A stretch of DNA of 64,000 nucleotides, from positions 3,472,001 through 3,536,000 of the forward strand of contig NZ_JARXYP010000002.1 in assembly GCF_029893805.1 (NCBI RefSeq). The letters are read 5' to 3'. Under the pieces are notes generated by a model. It was not told the origin of the DNA. It made no database searches and saw only the letters and a program-made list of their open reading frames with translations. The DNA comes from Streptomyces sp. SAI-135. Its GTDB lineage: Bacteria; Actinomycetota; Actinomycetes; Streptomycetales; Streptomycetaceae. A program made the position numbers and the translations under genes. Shown here in pieces: positions 1 to 7,793 of the stretch. Numbering within the stretch: the first letter of the stretch is position 1; every line of letters starts with the position of its first letter.

Positions 1-280
1 GCTCGGTCTCGGCGGTGACCCGGCGAGCGATGAGCCCGTCGTCCCAGGCATCCCCGGAGTCGGCGTCGTCCGGACCCTCGGAGGTGTCCGCGGCGTCCCC
101 GCGCGCGTGCCCGGCGTCCGCCCGCCCGTCACCGCCCTTCGCGCGCTCCCCGCGCGCGTGCCCGTCCTTGCGGTCCGCGTCGGCCGCGCCTCCCACGGGT
201 CCCCCGGCCGGTCCCTCCCCGCCTCCCGACTCGGCGTCCCCCGCCCGCTCCGTGTGGTCCTGATCCGTGACGGCGGTCAT
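1..280 (-). CDS. N-terminus of a second GTPase-pair protein (partial, cut by window edge)
   Basis: Only the first 93 codons lie in the window; the gene continues past base 1. ATG at 278-280 is 3 nt after the stop of the GTPase gene upstream of it, so the two are co-transcribed and probably translationally coupled. The visible part is a hydrophilic Gly/Ala/Asp/Glu-rich leader with no membrane segment, becoming less repetitive toward the edge (DDGLIARRVTAETE). Streptomyces commonly carry two adjacent YfjP/dynamin-like GTPase genes with an acidic disordered N-terminus on the second. The assignment therefore rests on position, since no GTP-binding motif is reached before the edge. Confidence 0.6.
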   Translation of the reverse strand, partial: MTAVTDQDHTERAGDAESGGGEGPAGGPVGGAADADRKDGHARGERAKGGDGRADAGHARGDAADTSEGPDDADSGDAWDDGLIARRVTAETE

Positions 281-283
281 CGG

Positions 284-1891
284 TCACCTCTCCTTCTGCA
301 GTACGGACAGCGCGGCGATGAGTTCGGCCTGGGGTTCGGGGTGTACGTCGAGTGCGTCGAGCGGCGCGAGCCGGCGCTCGCGTTCGGTGTGCACGACCCG
401 GTCGAGGTGCTCGGCGAGCAGCCGCCCGCCCCGGTCGCGCAGCCGCAGGGCCCCGTGGGCGCCGATCCGCTGGGCGAGCCCCTCACCCGCGACCCGCGCC
501 CGGCGCCCGCCGAGCAGCGCGGTGGCGACGAGGGCGGCCACCGTCTCCGGATCGGGCGCGACCCCGCGGTCCAGGTCGCGGATCTCCTCCTCGGCGTACT
601 CCTCCAGCTCCCGCCGCCAGCGTCGTACGGCCATCCCGATCCGGTGTTCGGCGCTCTCCGGGGTCGGGTCGCGCTCCGTCAGTTCCGGTGCGGCGGCGGC
701 CGGTTCGCGCCGCCAGGCCTCGTCCACGCGTTCGTCGGCCGCGGCGACCGCGCACAGCAGGAGGGCGCCCAGGCTCTCCACCAGCGCATCCAGGAGCTCG
801 GCCGCGGTGCAGTCGAGCGGGAAGGCCCGCCAGCGCTTGAGGGCGTCACCGGCGAGCACGGCACCGGCCTGGAGCCGCCCCCGCACGCGCGCGTACTCGC
901 TGTCGTACGCCCCCTCGACGGCTGTGGTGAGCCGCAGCGCGGCCGCGTACTGCGCGGCGGCGGCACTGGCCAGCTCGGGCATCCGGGACTTGAGGGAGTT
1001 GAGCACGCCGTGGGCCGTACGGGCGACGGCGTGCTGCCGGGCCGCGGGGTCCTGCGTCTGATGGACGAGCCAGGTCCGCAGCGAGGCCACGGCGGTGGCC
1101 GGCAACAGCCCGCCGCCCCAGGCCGACTCGGGCAGCTCCGGCACCGTGAACCGGGGCACCTCCCCGAGGCCCGCCTTGGTGAGCAGGGCGCCGTACTGCC
1201 GCGAGACCTCGGAGACGACCTGGTGCGGCACCCGGTCGAGGACGGTCACCAGGGTGGCGTCGTACTCCTTTGCGGTGCGCAGGAGATGCCAGGGGACGGC
1301 GTCGGCGTAGCGGGCGGCCGTGGTGACCATGATCCAGATGTCGGCGGCGCAGATCAGCTCGGCGGCGAGGACGCGGTTGTCGGCCACCAGGGAGTCGACG
1401 TCGGGCGCGTCCAGGAGCGCGAGGCCCGGAGGCAGGGTGTCGGCGGTCTCGACGCGCAGCACGCGCGCGGGGTTCTCGCCGGGCAGCAGGAGTTCGTCCC
1501 CGGCCTCCTGGTGGGGCACCCACACGCGGGTGAGGTCGGGCAGTACGCGCATTCCGCTGAACCAGTGATGGTCCTCCGGATGGCAGACCAGCACCGGCGT
1601 CCGGGTGGTCGGCCGCAGCACTCCCGCCTCGCTCACCCGCCGCCCCACAAGGGAGTTGACGAGGGTCGACTTGCCGGCCCCGGTGGAACCGCCCACCACG
1701 GCCAGCAACGGCGCTTCGGGGTCCCTCAACCGGGGCACCAGATAGTCGTCGAGCTGGGCGAGCAGTTCGTCGCGGTTGGCACGCGCGCGTGGGGCCCCCG
1801 CCAGGGGCAGCGGGAAGCGTGCGGCGGCGACACGGTCGCGCAGGGCGGAGAGTGCGTCGAGCAGCTGAGGCCGTACGTCCAAGGTCACCAC
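284..1891 (-). CDS. Dynamin/YfjP-like GTPase domain protein
   Basis: About 535 residues. A clear P-loop, GGSTGAGKSTL, lies roughly 70 residues from the start, with a DAPDVDS motif in the Walker B/G3 position about 100 residues later and TVLDRVPH in a plausible G4 position. The C-terminal half is Ala/Arg/Glu-rich and predicted helical, as in dynamin-like and YfjP-type GTPases. No signal peptide is visible, so it is probably cytoplasmic or peripheral to the membrane. The start is one of two consecutive GTG codons (1889-1891, 1886-1888); extending to an upstream ATG would add sequence that looks untranslated. It is the first gene of a pair with the partial gene at 1-280. Cellular role is not known to me; GTP binding is well supported. 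Confidence 0.8.
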   Translation of the reverse strand: MVTLDVRPQLLDALSALRDRVAAARFPLPLAGAPRARANRDELLAQLDDYLVPRLRDPEAPLLAVVGGSTGAGKSTLVNSLVGRRVSEAGVLRPTTRTPVLVCHPEDHHWFSGMRVLPDLTRVWVPHQEAGDELLLPGENPARVLRVETADTLPPGLALLDAPDVDSLVADNRVLAAELICAADIWIMVTTAARYADAVPWHLLRTAKEYDATLVTVLDRVPHQVVSEVSRQYGALLTKAGLGEVPRFTVPELPESAWGGGLLPATAVASLRTWLVHQTQDPAARQHAVARTAHGVLNSLKSRMPELASAAAAQYAAALRLTTAVEGAYDSEYARVRGRLQAGAVLAGDALKRWRAFPLDCTAAELLDALVESLGALLLCAVAAADERVDEAWRREPAAAAPELTERDPTPESAEHRIGMAVRRWRRELEEYAEEEIRDLDRGVAPDPETVAALVATALLGGRRARVAGEGLAQRIGAHGALRLRDRGGRLLAEHLDRVVHTERERRLAPLDALDVHPEPQAELIAALSVLQKER

Positions 1892-2215
1892 ATGTGAAGA
1901 ATGCCCAATTTTGGGGGAATTCTGAAGCATATGAACATGTCTGCGCGCCGACCGGACACAAGGGATGGAAGGGACGACTGGGACGCAGGCACAGTCCAGG
2001 CATAACGAGTGCACAACACCCGGTGCGCGAGGCGCGAAAAGCGATGCACGATTCGTACCTGCCTGCGATTATCAGGACCGCTTCACTGAACCTCCACATC
2101 GAGCCACGGAGGCGAAGCAACAGGGACAAGGTCGTGGGAGCCCTATCCTTGTCCCCGGCAACGTCACGGAACGGCCCACACCCGGGCACACCCAAGACAG
2201 AGGCCACCACACCCG
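1892..2215. other. Intergenic region between GTPase gene and tRNA-Arg
   Basis: A 324-bp stretch with no convincing ORF. The part next to the GTPase gene is AT-richer than its surroundings (about 1900-1940) and includes an interrupted palindrome CCCAA-tt-TTGGG at 1904-1915. It must hold the GTPase promoter on the minus strand and the tRNA promoter on the plus strand, but I could not assign either with confidence. Confidence 0.4.
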
Positions 2216-2288
2216 GCCCCCGTAGCTCAGTGGATAGAGCAGGCGCCTTCTAAGCGCTTGGCCGCAGGTTCGAGTCCTGCCGGGGGCG
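2216..2288 (+). tRNA. tRNA-Arg (anticodon TCT)
   Basis: A 73-nt cloverleaf. The acceptor stem GCCCCCG (2216-2222) pairs with CGGGGGC (2281-2287), with discriminator G2288. The D-arm is GCTC...GAGC, the anticodon loop CTTCTAA gives anticodon TCT, and the T-arm is GCAGG-TTCGAGT-CCTGC. The CCA end is not encoded. It reads AGA, a very rare codon in high-GC Streptomyces. Such tRNA genes are frequent integration targets, but no integrase or second 3'-end copy is seen nearby. Confidence 0.95.
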
Positions 2289-2410
2289 CAATCACCTTCT
2301 GACCACGCGATGTGGACAGGGGGTCTTTTCATGTCCGCCCCGCGCGGGGGTATGTGACCAAGCGCCTCGGGGTAGTGCGAGCGCGAGTCCAGGCAACGGA
2401 AGGGGCCCGC

Positions 2411-2893
2411 GTGGCCGAGAACAGCTCTGTGGCAGAGGTCGTCTCCGTCCCCGTGGGGACCGTCGTCGGTGGGCGAGCGAAGGTGCTGGACGACGACTGG
2501 GGCAAGGAGACCGCCGTCATACGGCTGGACGCGGACCGCTTCGGGCCGGAGGCGCTCGCCGGGCTGGACGACTTCTCGCACCTGGAGGTCGTCTACCACT
2601 TCGACCGGGTGCCGGCGGACAGGGTCGAGACCGGCGCACGCCACCCGCGCGGCAACACCGACTGGCCCCTGGTCGGCATCTTCGCCCAGCGCGGCAAGAA
2701 CCGTCCCAACCGCATCGGCGTCTCCCGCTGCCGGCTGCTGCGCACCGACGGCCTCGACATCCACGTGCAGGGCCTGGACGCCGTCGACGGCACCCCGGTC
2801 CTCGACATCAAGCCCTACATGGCCGAGTTCGGCCCGCAGGGCCCCACGGACCAGCCCGCCTGGGCGACCGAGATCATGCGCGACTACTACTGA
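2411..2893 (+). CDS. trmO: TrmO/TsaA-like tRNA N6-methyltransferase
   Basis: A 160-residue protein of the TrmO (YaeB/TsaA-like) family, which uses S-adenosylmethionine to methylate the threonylcarbamoyl-adenosine next to the anticodon in some tRNAs. Supporting motifs are the N-terminal 'VGTVVGGR' strand, 'LAGLDDFSHLEVVYHFDRV', 'RHPRGNTDWPLVGIFAQRGKNRPNRIG' read in parts, and 'VLDIKPYMAEF', which together are diagnostic. The start is GTG 2411 behind AGGGG; a longer ORF from 2312 would run through the tRNA trailer. It lies directly downstream of a tRNA gene, a fitting though probably coincidental neighbour. Its last codons are duplicated just past the stop (see findings). Confidence 0.85.
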   Translation: MAENSSVAEVVSVPVGTVVGGRAKVLDDDWGKETAVIRLDADRFGPEALAGLDDFSHLEVVYHFDRVPADRVETGARHPRGNTDWPLVGIFAQRGKNRPNRIGVSRCRLLRTDGLDIHVQGLDAVDGTPVLDIKPYMAEFGPQGPTDQPAWATEIMRDYY

Positions 2894-2966
2894 CAGTTAC
2901 TAGTGACAGCTACTACTGACAGTGCCACGGCGTAGAGTCGATCTTCCTGAGAGGGGAAGGACCGCC

Positions 2967-3926
2967 ATGCGTCTGCGCTGTGCCGTGCTCGACGACTTCC
3001 AGCGGGTGGCGACCCGGCTCGCCGACTGGTCGCCGCTCGCGGACCGGGTCGACGTCGTCCCGTACGACACCCACTTCGCCGACGAGGACGCCCTGGCCGC
3101 CGCCCTCGCCGACGCCGACATCGTGGTCACCCTGCGCGAGCGCGTCCCCTTCCCCGCCTCCCTCATCGCCCGCCTGCCCCGCCTGAAGCTGCTCATCGCC
3201 TCCGGCATGCGCAACTCCGTCATCGACTACGCGGCCGCCGAGGCGCACGGAGTCACCGTCTGCGGTACGGCGAGCTCGTCGACCCCGCCGGTCGAACTGA
3301 CCTGGGCGCTGCTGCTCGGCCTGGCACGGGGGATCGTCGAGGAGAGCAACGCCCTGCGCACGCGCGGTCCTTGGCAGTCCACCGTCGGCGCCGACCTGCA
3401 CGGCCGCCGGCTCGGGCTGCTCGGCCTGGGGAAGATCGGCGGCCGGGTGGCCCAGGTCGGGCTCGCCTTCGGCATGGAGGTCAGTGCCTGGAGCCAGAAC
3501 CTCACCCGGCAGCGGGCCGACGAGGTGGGCGTGCGCCTCGCCGGGTCCAAGGAGGAACTGCTGGCCGAGAGCGATTTCGTCTCCGTCCACCTCGCCCTCG
3601 GCGACCGCACCCGAGGCCTGCTCGGGCCCGCCGAACTCGCCCTCCTCAAGCCCACCGCCTACCTGGTCAACACCTCGCGCGCGGCGATCGTCGACCAGGA
3701 CGCGCTCCTGGCCGCCCTGCACGAGGGCCGGATCGCGGGCGCGGGCGTCGACGTCTTCGACACCGAGCCCCTCCCCGCCGACCACCCGATGCGCACGGCC
3801 CCGCGCCTGCTCGCCACCCCGCACCTCGGCTATGTCTCGCAGGCCAACTACGCGACGTACTACGGCCAGGCCGTCGAGAACATCCAGGCCTACCTGGCGG
3901 GCTCCCCGGTACGGCGGCTCCCCTGA
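2967..3926 (+). CDS. D-2-hydroxyacid dehydrogenase family protein
   Basis: A 319-residue NAD-dependent D-isomer 2-hydroxyacid dehydrogenase. The nucleotide-binding motif GLLGLGKIGGRVA lies about residues 150-162. The catalytic Arg is in NTSRAAIVDQDAL (about 236), the Glu in GVDVFDTEPL (about 265), and the His in TPHLGY (about 290). The length is normal for the family. ATG 2967 follows GAGGGGAAGG with good spacing and replaces a longer in-frame start. The substrate cannot be told from sequence; relatives act on glyoxylate, hydroxypyruvate, phosphoglycerate or branched 2-keto acids. It stands alone, with chpG downstream under its own promoter. Confidence 0.85.
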   Translation: MRLRCAVLDDFQRVATRLADWSPLADRVDVVPYDTHFADEDALAAALADADIVVTLRERVPFPASLIARLPRLKLLIASGMRNSVIDYAAAEAHGVTVCGTASSSTPPVELTWALLLGLARGIVEESNALRTRGPWQSTVGADLHGRRLGLLGLGKIGGRVAQVGLAFGMEVSAWSQNLTRQRADEVGVRLAGSKEELLAESDFVSVHLALGDRTRGLLGPAELALLKPTAYLVNTSRAAIVDQDALLAALHEGRIAGAGVDVFDTEPLPADHPMRTAPRLLATPHLGYVSQANYATYYGQAVENIQAYLAGSPVRRLP

Positions 3927-3979
3927 GACGCGCGGTACCCGGGCCTCCGCTTCAAGAAGGGTGATCCGCTGATGAACGC

Positions 3980-4007
3980 CGTTACCAGGAGTGAGCCTCC
4001 GCGTTGA
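3980..4007 (+). promoter_or_regulatory. BldN-type ECF sigma promoter of chpG
   Basis: CGTTAC (3980-3985), 16-bp spacer, CGTTGA (4002-4007). The published BldN consensus as I remember it is CGTAAC-N16/17-CGTTGA, so there is one mismatch. Chaplin genes are known BldN targets in Streptomyces. The predicted transcript starts near 4014-4015. Confidence 0.75.
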
Positions 4008-4014
4008 AGGGGAA

Positions 4015-4041
4015 GTGCGACGGCGCGTCCTGCCGTCGCAC
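4015..4041 (+). promoter_or_regulatory. Stem-loop at the predicted 5' end of chpG mRNA
   Basis: Perfect 10-bp inverted repeat GTGCGACGGC (4015-4024) / GCCGTCGCAC (4032-4041) with a 7-nt loop. It begins about where the BldN-type promoter should start transcription and ends 11 nt before the ribosome-binding site AAGGAG (4053-4058). No T-run follows, so a 5' stabilising hairpin fits better than a terminator. Confidence 0.55.
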
Positions 4042-4064
4042 CTACCGATCAGAAGGAGAACGTG

Positions 4065-4358
4065 ATGTCTCGCATCGCGAAGGCAGCAGGAGTCGCCCTC
4101 GGCACCGGTGCCGTGGTCATCGGCGGCGCCGGCATGGCCCTGGCGGACGCGGGCGCCGACGGCGCCGCTGTCGGCTCGCCCGGCGTCCTGTCCGGCAACG
4201 TCGTCCAGGTCCCGATCCACATCCCGGTCAACGTCTGCGGGAACACCGTCAACGTGATCGGTCTCCTGAACCCGGCCTTCGGCAACAGCTGCGCCAACGT
4301 CAGCGACAGCCACAAGGGCAACCCCGGCCCGGGTGGACACGGCGGCTACGGCAGCTGA
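4065..4358 (+). CDS. chpG: Short chaplin (ChpG-like)
   Basis: A 97-residue secreted chaplin, one of the amyloid-forming surfactant proteins that coat aerial hyphae. It has a signal peptide (about residues 1-28, ending ALA-DAG) and one chaplin domain: GSPGVLSGNVVQVPIHIPVN, then a Cys pair in VCGNTVNVIG...AFGNSCAN that can form the intramolecular disulfide. A short Gly/His-rich tail (GGHGGYGS) follows, unlike the other short chaplins here. ATG 4065 has 6-nt spacing from AAGGAG; the GTG at 4062 would be too close. It has its own BldN-type promoter and a downstream terminator. The symbol rests on position next to melC2. Confidence 0.88.
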   Translation: MSRIAKAAGVALGTGAVVIGGAGMALADAGADGAAVGSPGVLSGNVVQVPIHIPVNVCGNTVNVIGLLNPAFGNSCANVSDSHKGNPGPGGHGGYGS

Positions 4359-4376
4359 TCGTCCGTACGCGGCACC

Positions 4377-4407
4377 AGAGCCCCGGCACCTCGAGCGCCG
4401 GGGCTCT
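4377..4407 (+). terminator. Terminator-like hairpin after chpG
   Basis: An 11-bp perfect stem AGAGCCCCGGC (4377-4387) / GCCGGGGCTCT (4397-4407) with a 9-nt loop, 18 nt after the chpG stop. It may serve both chpG and the convergent tyrosinase gene. Confidence 0.7.
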
Positions 4408-4448
4408 TCCGCTGTCCGGTCCGGCCCGGGGCGGGACCGTCAACGAGA

Positions 4449-5315
4449 TCAGGCGTACCGGTAGATCCCGCTGACGTCCTCCAGCTGATCCGGTGTCACG
4501 TTCCACGGCGGCAGCTTCTCGTGCCGGGCCACGACCCGCTCGTACTGGTCGCTGGCCGGACCGGGCGGCCTCGCGGGCAGGTAGCGGGCCCCGCTGTGCC
4601 GCCGCTGCCAGCGGTACCAGCACAGGTCGATGAAGGCGTGGTGCAGCCAGAAGACGGGGTCGTTGACGGACGCGCCGCCGACCATGGCCCCGCCGACCCA
4701 GCGGTGCACCCGGTTGTGGTTGCGCCAGGAGACACTGCCCCGCCCGCTCCCCCACCCCTCCAGCTTGTTGCGGAAGCCCTTGGTCACCGTCGAGTTCCAC
4801 GGGGAGACGTCGTAGACGGGGTCGGCGAGCGCCCCCTCCAGCTCGCTCCTGGTCGGCAACGCGAGCGGAGCGGCGGCGCGCCCGAGGTCCCGGGTGAGGA
4901 ACTCCCCGTCGGTGACGCCCTCCCTGAGCGTCCAGTTGCCGCTCGTGTAGGCGAACGGCCCGGTCATCACCTGGCGGTCCGAGCGCCGCCCGTTGCCGCC
5001 GAGGAGGTCCCTGGTCCAGGGCACGGACGTCGTCGTGCGGTCCCGGGTCCAGTCCCAGTAGGGCACCGTCACCGACGAGTCCACCCGGCGCAGCGCCCGC
5101 TCCAGGTCCAGCAGGAAGCGGCGGTGCCAGGGCAGGAAGGAGGGCGCCATGTGGGCCGTACGCAGACCGTCCTCGCCGTCGGAGACGTAGTACTGGATGT
5201 GGGTGCGCACGAACTCGTCGTACTCGCCGCGCCGTTTCAGCTCCAGCATCGCGTTGACGAACCGCCGCTTCTCGCCGGCGGTCAGGGTGCTGACGTCCTT
5301 ACGCGTGTACACCAC
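4449..5315 (-). CDS. melC2: Tyrosinase MelC2
   Basis: A 288-residue type-3 copper monophenol oxidase that makes melanin from tyrosine. CuA ligands are H39 (THIQYY), H55 and H64 (LPWHRRFLLD). CuB ligands are H200 and H204 (NHNRVH) and H226 in DPVFWLHHAFID. All six are present and spaced as in characterised Streptomyces tyrosinases. There is no signal peptide; the family is exported as a complex with MelC1, which also helps load copper. It starts at one of two tandem GTG codons (5313-5315 or 5310-5312) and overlaps the 3' end of melC1 by about 14-17 nt, so translation is coupled. The stop converges with chpG. Confidence 0.93.
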   Translation of the reverse strand: MVYTRKDVSTLTAGEKRRFVNAMLELKRRGEYDEFVRTHIQYYVSDGEDGLRTAHMAPSFLPWHRRFLLDLERALRRVDSSVTVPYWDWTRDRTTTSVPWTRDLLGGNGRRSDRQVMTGPFAYTSGNWTLREGVTDGEFLTRDLGRAAAPLALPTRSELEGALADPVYDVSPWNSTVTKGFRNKLEGWGSGRGSVSWRNHNRVHRWVGGAMVGGASVNDPVFWLHHAFIDLCWYRWQRRHSGARYLPARPPGPASDQYERVVARHEKLPPWNVTPDQLEDVSGIYRYA

Positions 5316-5790
5316 GGTGGCCCCCCATGTGCGCGTGACCGTCCGTCAGGGCGGCCGTGTCGCGCAGTCGCTGCCCGGGGCCCAGTTCGTCGACGGCGGC
5401 GCGGGCCGCCTCCAGCGGGGTGGGGTACGAGCGGTAGTGGTCGACCATGCTCAGCCAGCTGCCGTCGGCGCGGCGCATGAGGTGCAGCGGCCGGCCGTCC
5501 ACGGTGACGTGCCACGGGGCGGCGCCGGCGCCGACGGGGTGTCCGGCGGCGGTCGTCCGCGAGCCCCGGATGCGCCGGCCGCGGTGCGTCTCCTCGAACT
5601 CGTGGGCCGGGTCCACCGGCGGCTCGGGCCTGCGCAGCGGACGGGAGGCCGCGACGACCGGGGCCAGCGCCATGGCCACGGCCGCGGCGAGCAGCCCGCG
5701 CACCGCGTCCCGCCGCGCGGTGCGTACCGCCCCGGGTCTCACCGCCCCCGTCCCGGCCCCCGCCACTCCCCCACCGACGCTGACGACCAT
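5299..5790 (-). CDS. melC1: Tyrosinase cofactor MelC1 (copper chaperone, Tat substrate)
   Basis: A 163-residue protein. It has an N-terminal twin-arginine region (TARRDAVRGLL, about 24-34) followed by a hydrophobic Ala/Leu stretch, consistent with Tat export. The core 'GRPLHLMRRADGSWLSMVDHYRSYPTPLEAARAAVDELG' (read in parts) matches MelC1. The tail is His-rich (HAHMGGHRGVH). MelC1 family proteins bind apo-tyrosinase, deliver copper and carry it through the Tat pore. ATG 5788-5790 lies 6 nt after GAGGAG; earlier in-frame starts lack an RBS. First gene of the melC1-melC2 operon. Confidence 0.9.
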   Translation of the reverse strand: MVVSVGGGVAGAGTGAVRPGAVRTARRDAVRGLLAAAVAMALAPVVAASRPLRRPEPPVDPAHEFEETHRGRRIRGSRTTAAGHPVGAGAAPWHVTVDGRPLHLMRRADGSWLSMVDHYRSYPTPLEAARAAVDELGPGQRLRDTAALTDGHAHMGGHRGVHA

Positions 5791-5935
5791 CGTGTGCTCC
5801 TCGTCCGGTTCCGATGTACACAGCCGTAACCGCCCGAGGGCCCCCGTGGTCACTCCCGCGGCCCGGGCGGTACGGGGAGGACCCGACGGGGTCCGGGCCT
5901 CCTGCCCGCGCGCCCGTGACCGTGCCGGGGCGGTC

Positions 5936-6451
5936 CTACAGACCCGGTCCCAGGCCCAGCTCGGCGCCGGGCACCGCCTGCAGGACCGGGGCGAGGATGC
6001 CCGCCTGCGGGAGCTTCGTGTCCGGCAGGCCCATGTGGTCGGGGTTCGGCCGGGTCAACGGGGCGTCCACGCTCAGGCCGGGCGACAGGGTGCGCAGGTC
6101 GGAGACGGGCACGCCGACACCGACGTGGTCGAATTCCGTTCCGAGGACGTGGGGCACGGGCGCCCGCATGCCCGCGCCGGGCAGACCGCCGGTGATCGGC
6201 AGCTGCGGCAGGGTCCGCGCGGGAAGGAGCCGGCCCTCTACGAACTGCGGGCCGTCCGGCTTCCCGGGCCTGGGCAGCGGGATCTCGCCGCTCAGACTGG
6301 GCAGCTCCATGTTGAGGCTCTTCTCGGCGCCTTCCAGGGGCACCGGGACGGGGACCGTGCCGACCGCGGCGGCGGGCGCGGCGGCCGCGCCCATGGCGGC
6401 CGCGACGCCCGTGACGACGGCGGCAAGGGTTCCTCGGGTGGTCGACTTCAT
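5936..6451 (-). CDS. Secreted Pro/Gly-rich protein, unknown function
   Basis: 171 residues. A classic Sec signal peptide occupies about residues 1-29 (MKSTTRG, then an Ala-rich core ending AAA-VG). The mature part is rich in Pro, Leu and Gly with short VPVPVP and LPRPG-type motifs; it has no cysteine and no membrane segment after the signal. I recognise no domain. ATG 6451 follows GGGACC. It sits among melanin, disulfide and chaplin genes, so a role at the cell surface is plausible but only inferred. Confidence 0.7.
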   Translation of the reverse strand: MKSTTRGTLAAVVTGVAAAMGAAAAPAAAVGTVPVPVPLEGAEKSLNMELPSLSGEIPLPRPGKPDGPQFVEGRLLPARTLPQLPITGGLPGAGMRAPVPHVLGTEFDHVGVGVPVSDLRTLSPGLSVDAPLTRPNPDHMGLPDTKLPQAGILAPVLQAVPGAELGLGPGL

Positions 6452-6575
6452 GGCAGGTGCGGTCCCTTTCAGGGGTCGGGGGCTCAACGTCCTTACCGCG
6501 TAACGATCCTGGGGCGGCCACCAGCGCAAGAATCCCCCGGGTGCCGCAGTAGTACGACGAACCGACAGCGGCCGG

Positions 6576-7181
6576 TCAGCCGGTCCAGAAGTCCCACCAG
6601 CGGGTCAGGACCAGCATCCCGACGATCCCGGTGTGCGCGACCGGGGGCACCCAGGCGAACTCGTCGAGGAACGCCCTCACCGGGGCGGGCGCGGGCAGGA
6701 ACCGGTGGCGTACGGCGTGCGCGAGGACGTACCAGAACAGCAGGATGGTGGCGACCCACACCAGACAGCACCACAGGCACAGGGCGTTGATCCGGTACAG
6801 CGACTCGAACTGCAGCCACGACACGAACCCGACGCCGAACAGGCAGCCGGCGCCGAGGAGCAGCCAGTACCAGCGGGGGAAGCGGGCACCGGCGAGCAGG
6901 CTCATGCCGACGCAGATCACGATGCCGTAGGACACCAGGCCCAGCATCGGGTTGGGGAATCCGAAGGCCGAGGCCTGGTCGCTCTTCATGACGCTGCCGC
7001 AGGACACCACCGGGTTGAGACTGCAGCCGGGGGTGAAGTCCGGGTCCTCCAGCAGCTTGAACTTGTCGAGCGTGATGACCCAGGAGGCCAGCAGCCCGGC
7101 CGCCCCCGTGACCACCAGCAGGAGGGCGAAGGCCCGCCCGGCGCCCGTCGGTTCCGGCGGGGGCCGCCCCGGGCCGGTCAC
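6576..7181 (-). CDS. Vitamin K epoxide reductase (VKOR) family membrane protein
   Basis: 201 residues with four to five hydrophobic helices. Bacterial VKORs reoxidise DsbA-like thioredoxins and pass electrons to quinone, driving disulfide formation outside the membrane. The active-site CLWC motif is in RINALCLWCCLVW; a second Cys pair (PGCSLNPVVSCGS) lies in the first outer loop, as required. There is no fused thioredoxin domain. The start GTG 7181 lies 4 nt past the stop of the DUF5949-like gene, so they form an operon. The chaplins and rodlins in this window each carry a Cys pair, making them possible clients (inference). Confidence 0.85.
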   Translation of the reverse strand: MTGPGRPPPEPTGAGRAFALLLVVTGAAGLLASWVITLDKFKLLEDPDFTPGCSLNPVVSCGSVMKSDQASAFGFPNPMLGLVSYGIVICVGMSLLAGARFPRWYWLLLGAGCLFGVGFVSWLQFESLYRINALCLWCCLVWVATILLFWYVLAHAVRHRFLPAPAPVRAFLDEFAWVPPVAHTGIVGMLVLTRWWDFWTG

Positions 7182-7185
7182 GGCG

Positions 7186-7686
7186 TCAGGCGCGCAGGCT
7201 GCGGGCCGGCAGCACGATGTGCGCGGCGGCGTCCAGGGTCTCGTCGGCGTTGACGAACGCGGCGAGCGCCTCAGGATCGACGGACTCGCCCGGCTCGGCC
7301 TCGGTCCAGGCACGGGTGGTGAAGATCAGGTAGGCGAAGCCGCGGGCCTCGACGGCCTCCAGCCACTCCGGCGGCACGGTGCACTGGACGTTGAGCTTCG
7401 GCATGGTGAGGACGGCCTGGCCCGCGACGACGAGCAGACCGACCGGGAGGCTGGGGCGGGCGATGCCGTCGACCAGTTCCCGGCCGACCGGCAGGCCGTT
7501 GTCCGTCAGCAGCCGCTCGACCGCCGCGGAGGTCGTCTCCGGCCCGCCCTCGGCGTTCCCGAGGGAACAGACCAGGAGGTGGGGGATGTCGATGCCGTCG
7601 GCGTTCTCCCCGCTCCAGGGCAGTACGACGACGGTGCCCAGGTCGGCGGAGCTGAAGGGCCGGGTTTCGCTTGAGGTTGAGGTCAC
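7186..7686 (-). CDS. DUF5949-like protein of unknown function
   Basis: 166 residues, soluble, no signal peptide. It starts VTSTSSETRPFSSADLGTVV and contains conserved-looking blocks VVLPWSGENADGIDIPHLL, LPVGLLVVAGQAVLTMPKLN and FAYLIFTTRAWT. I associate this pattern with the Streptomyces-restricted DUF5949 family; function unknown. The start GTG 7686 has no good Shine-Dalgarno. A TATGGT hexamer ends about 6 nt upstream, which would fit a leaderless transcript. It is followed 4 nt later by the VKOR gene. Confidence 0.65.
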   Translation of the reverse strand: MTSTSSETRPFSSADLGTVVVLPWSGENADGIDIPHLLVCSLGNAEGGPETTSAAVERLLTDNGLPVGRELVDGIARPSLPVGLLVVAGQAVLTMPKLNVQCTVPPEWLEAVEARGFAYLIFTTRAWTEAEPGESVDPEALAAFVNADETLDAAAHIVLPARSLRA

Positions 7687-7793
7687 CGGGGGACCATACC
7701 GACGCTCGGCACGGCCGCCGGGCGCGTTCTCACCCGAGCGGGCGAGGGGCCGCCGTGCCTCCACACGAACGAGGGACGGGCTCGAACAGCGCG

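Noticed and set aside
107..1897. Long plus-strand ORF opposite the GTPase gene, and many similar long ORFs elsewhere (for example 27714-31124, 31368-33995, 50005-52176).
   Set aside because: These are antisense shadows caused by very high GC. They lack RBS and recognisable domains, and have low-complexity Gly/Arg/Ala/Val composition, while the opposite strand carries clear protein families.
2216..2288. tRNA-Arg as an attachment site for an integrated element.
   Set aside because: No integrase, no repeated tRNA 3' end and no shift in composition in the following 10 kb.
6484..6509. A BldN-like CGTTGA (minus strand, 6489-6484) upstream of the secreted protein gene, with CGTTAC only 10 bp before it.
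   Set aside because: The spacing is 10 bp instead of 16-17, so it cannot be a promoter of that class as read.
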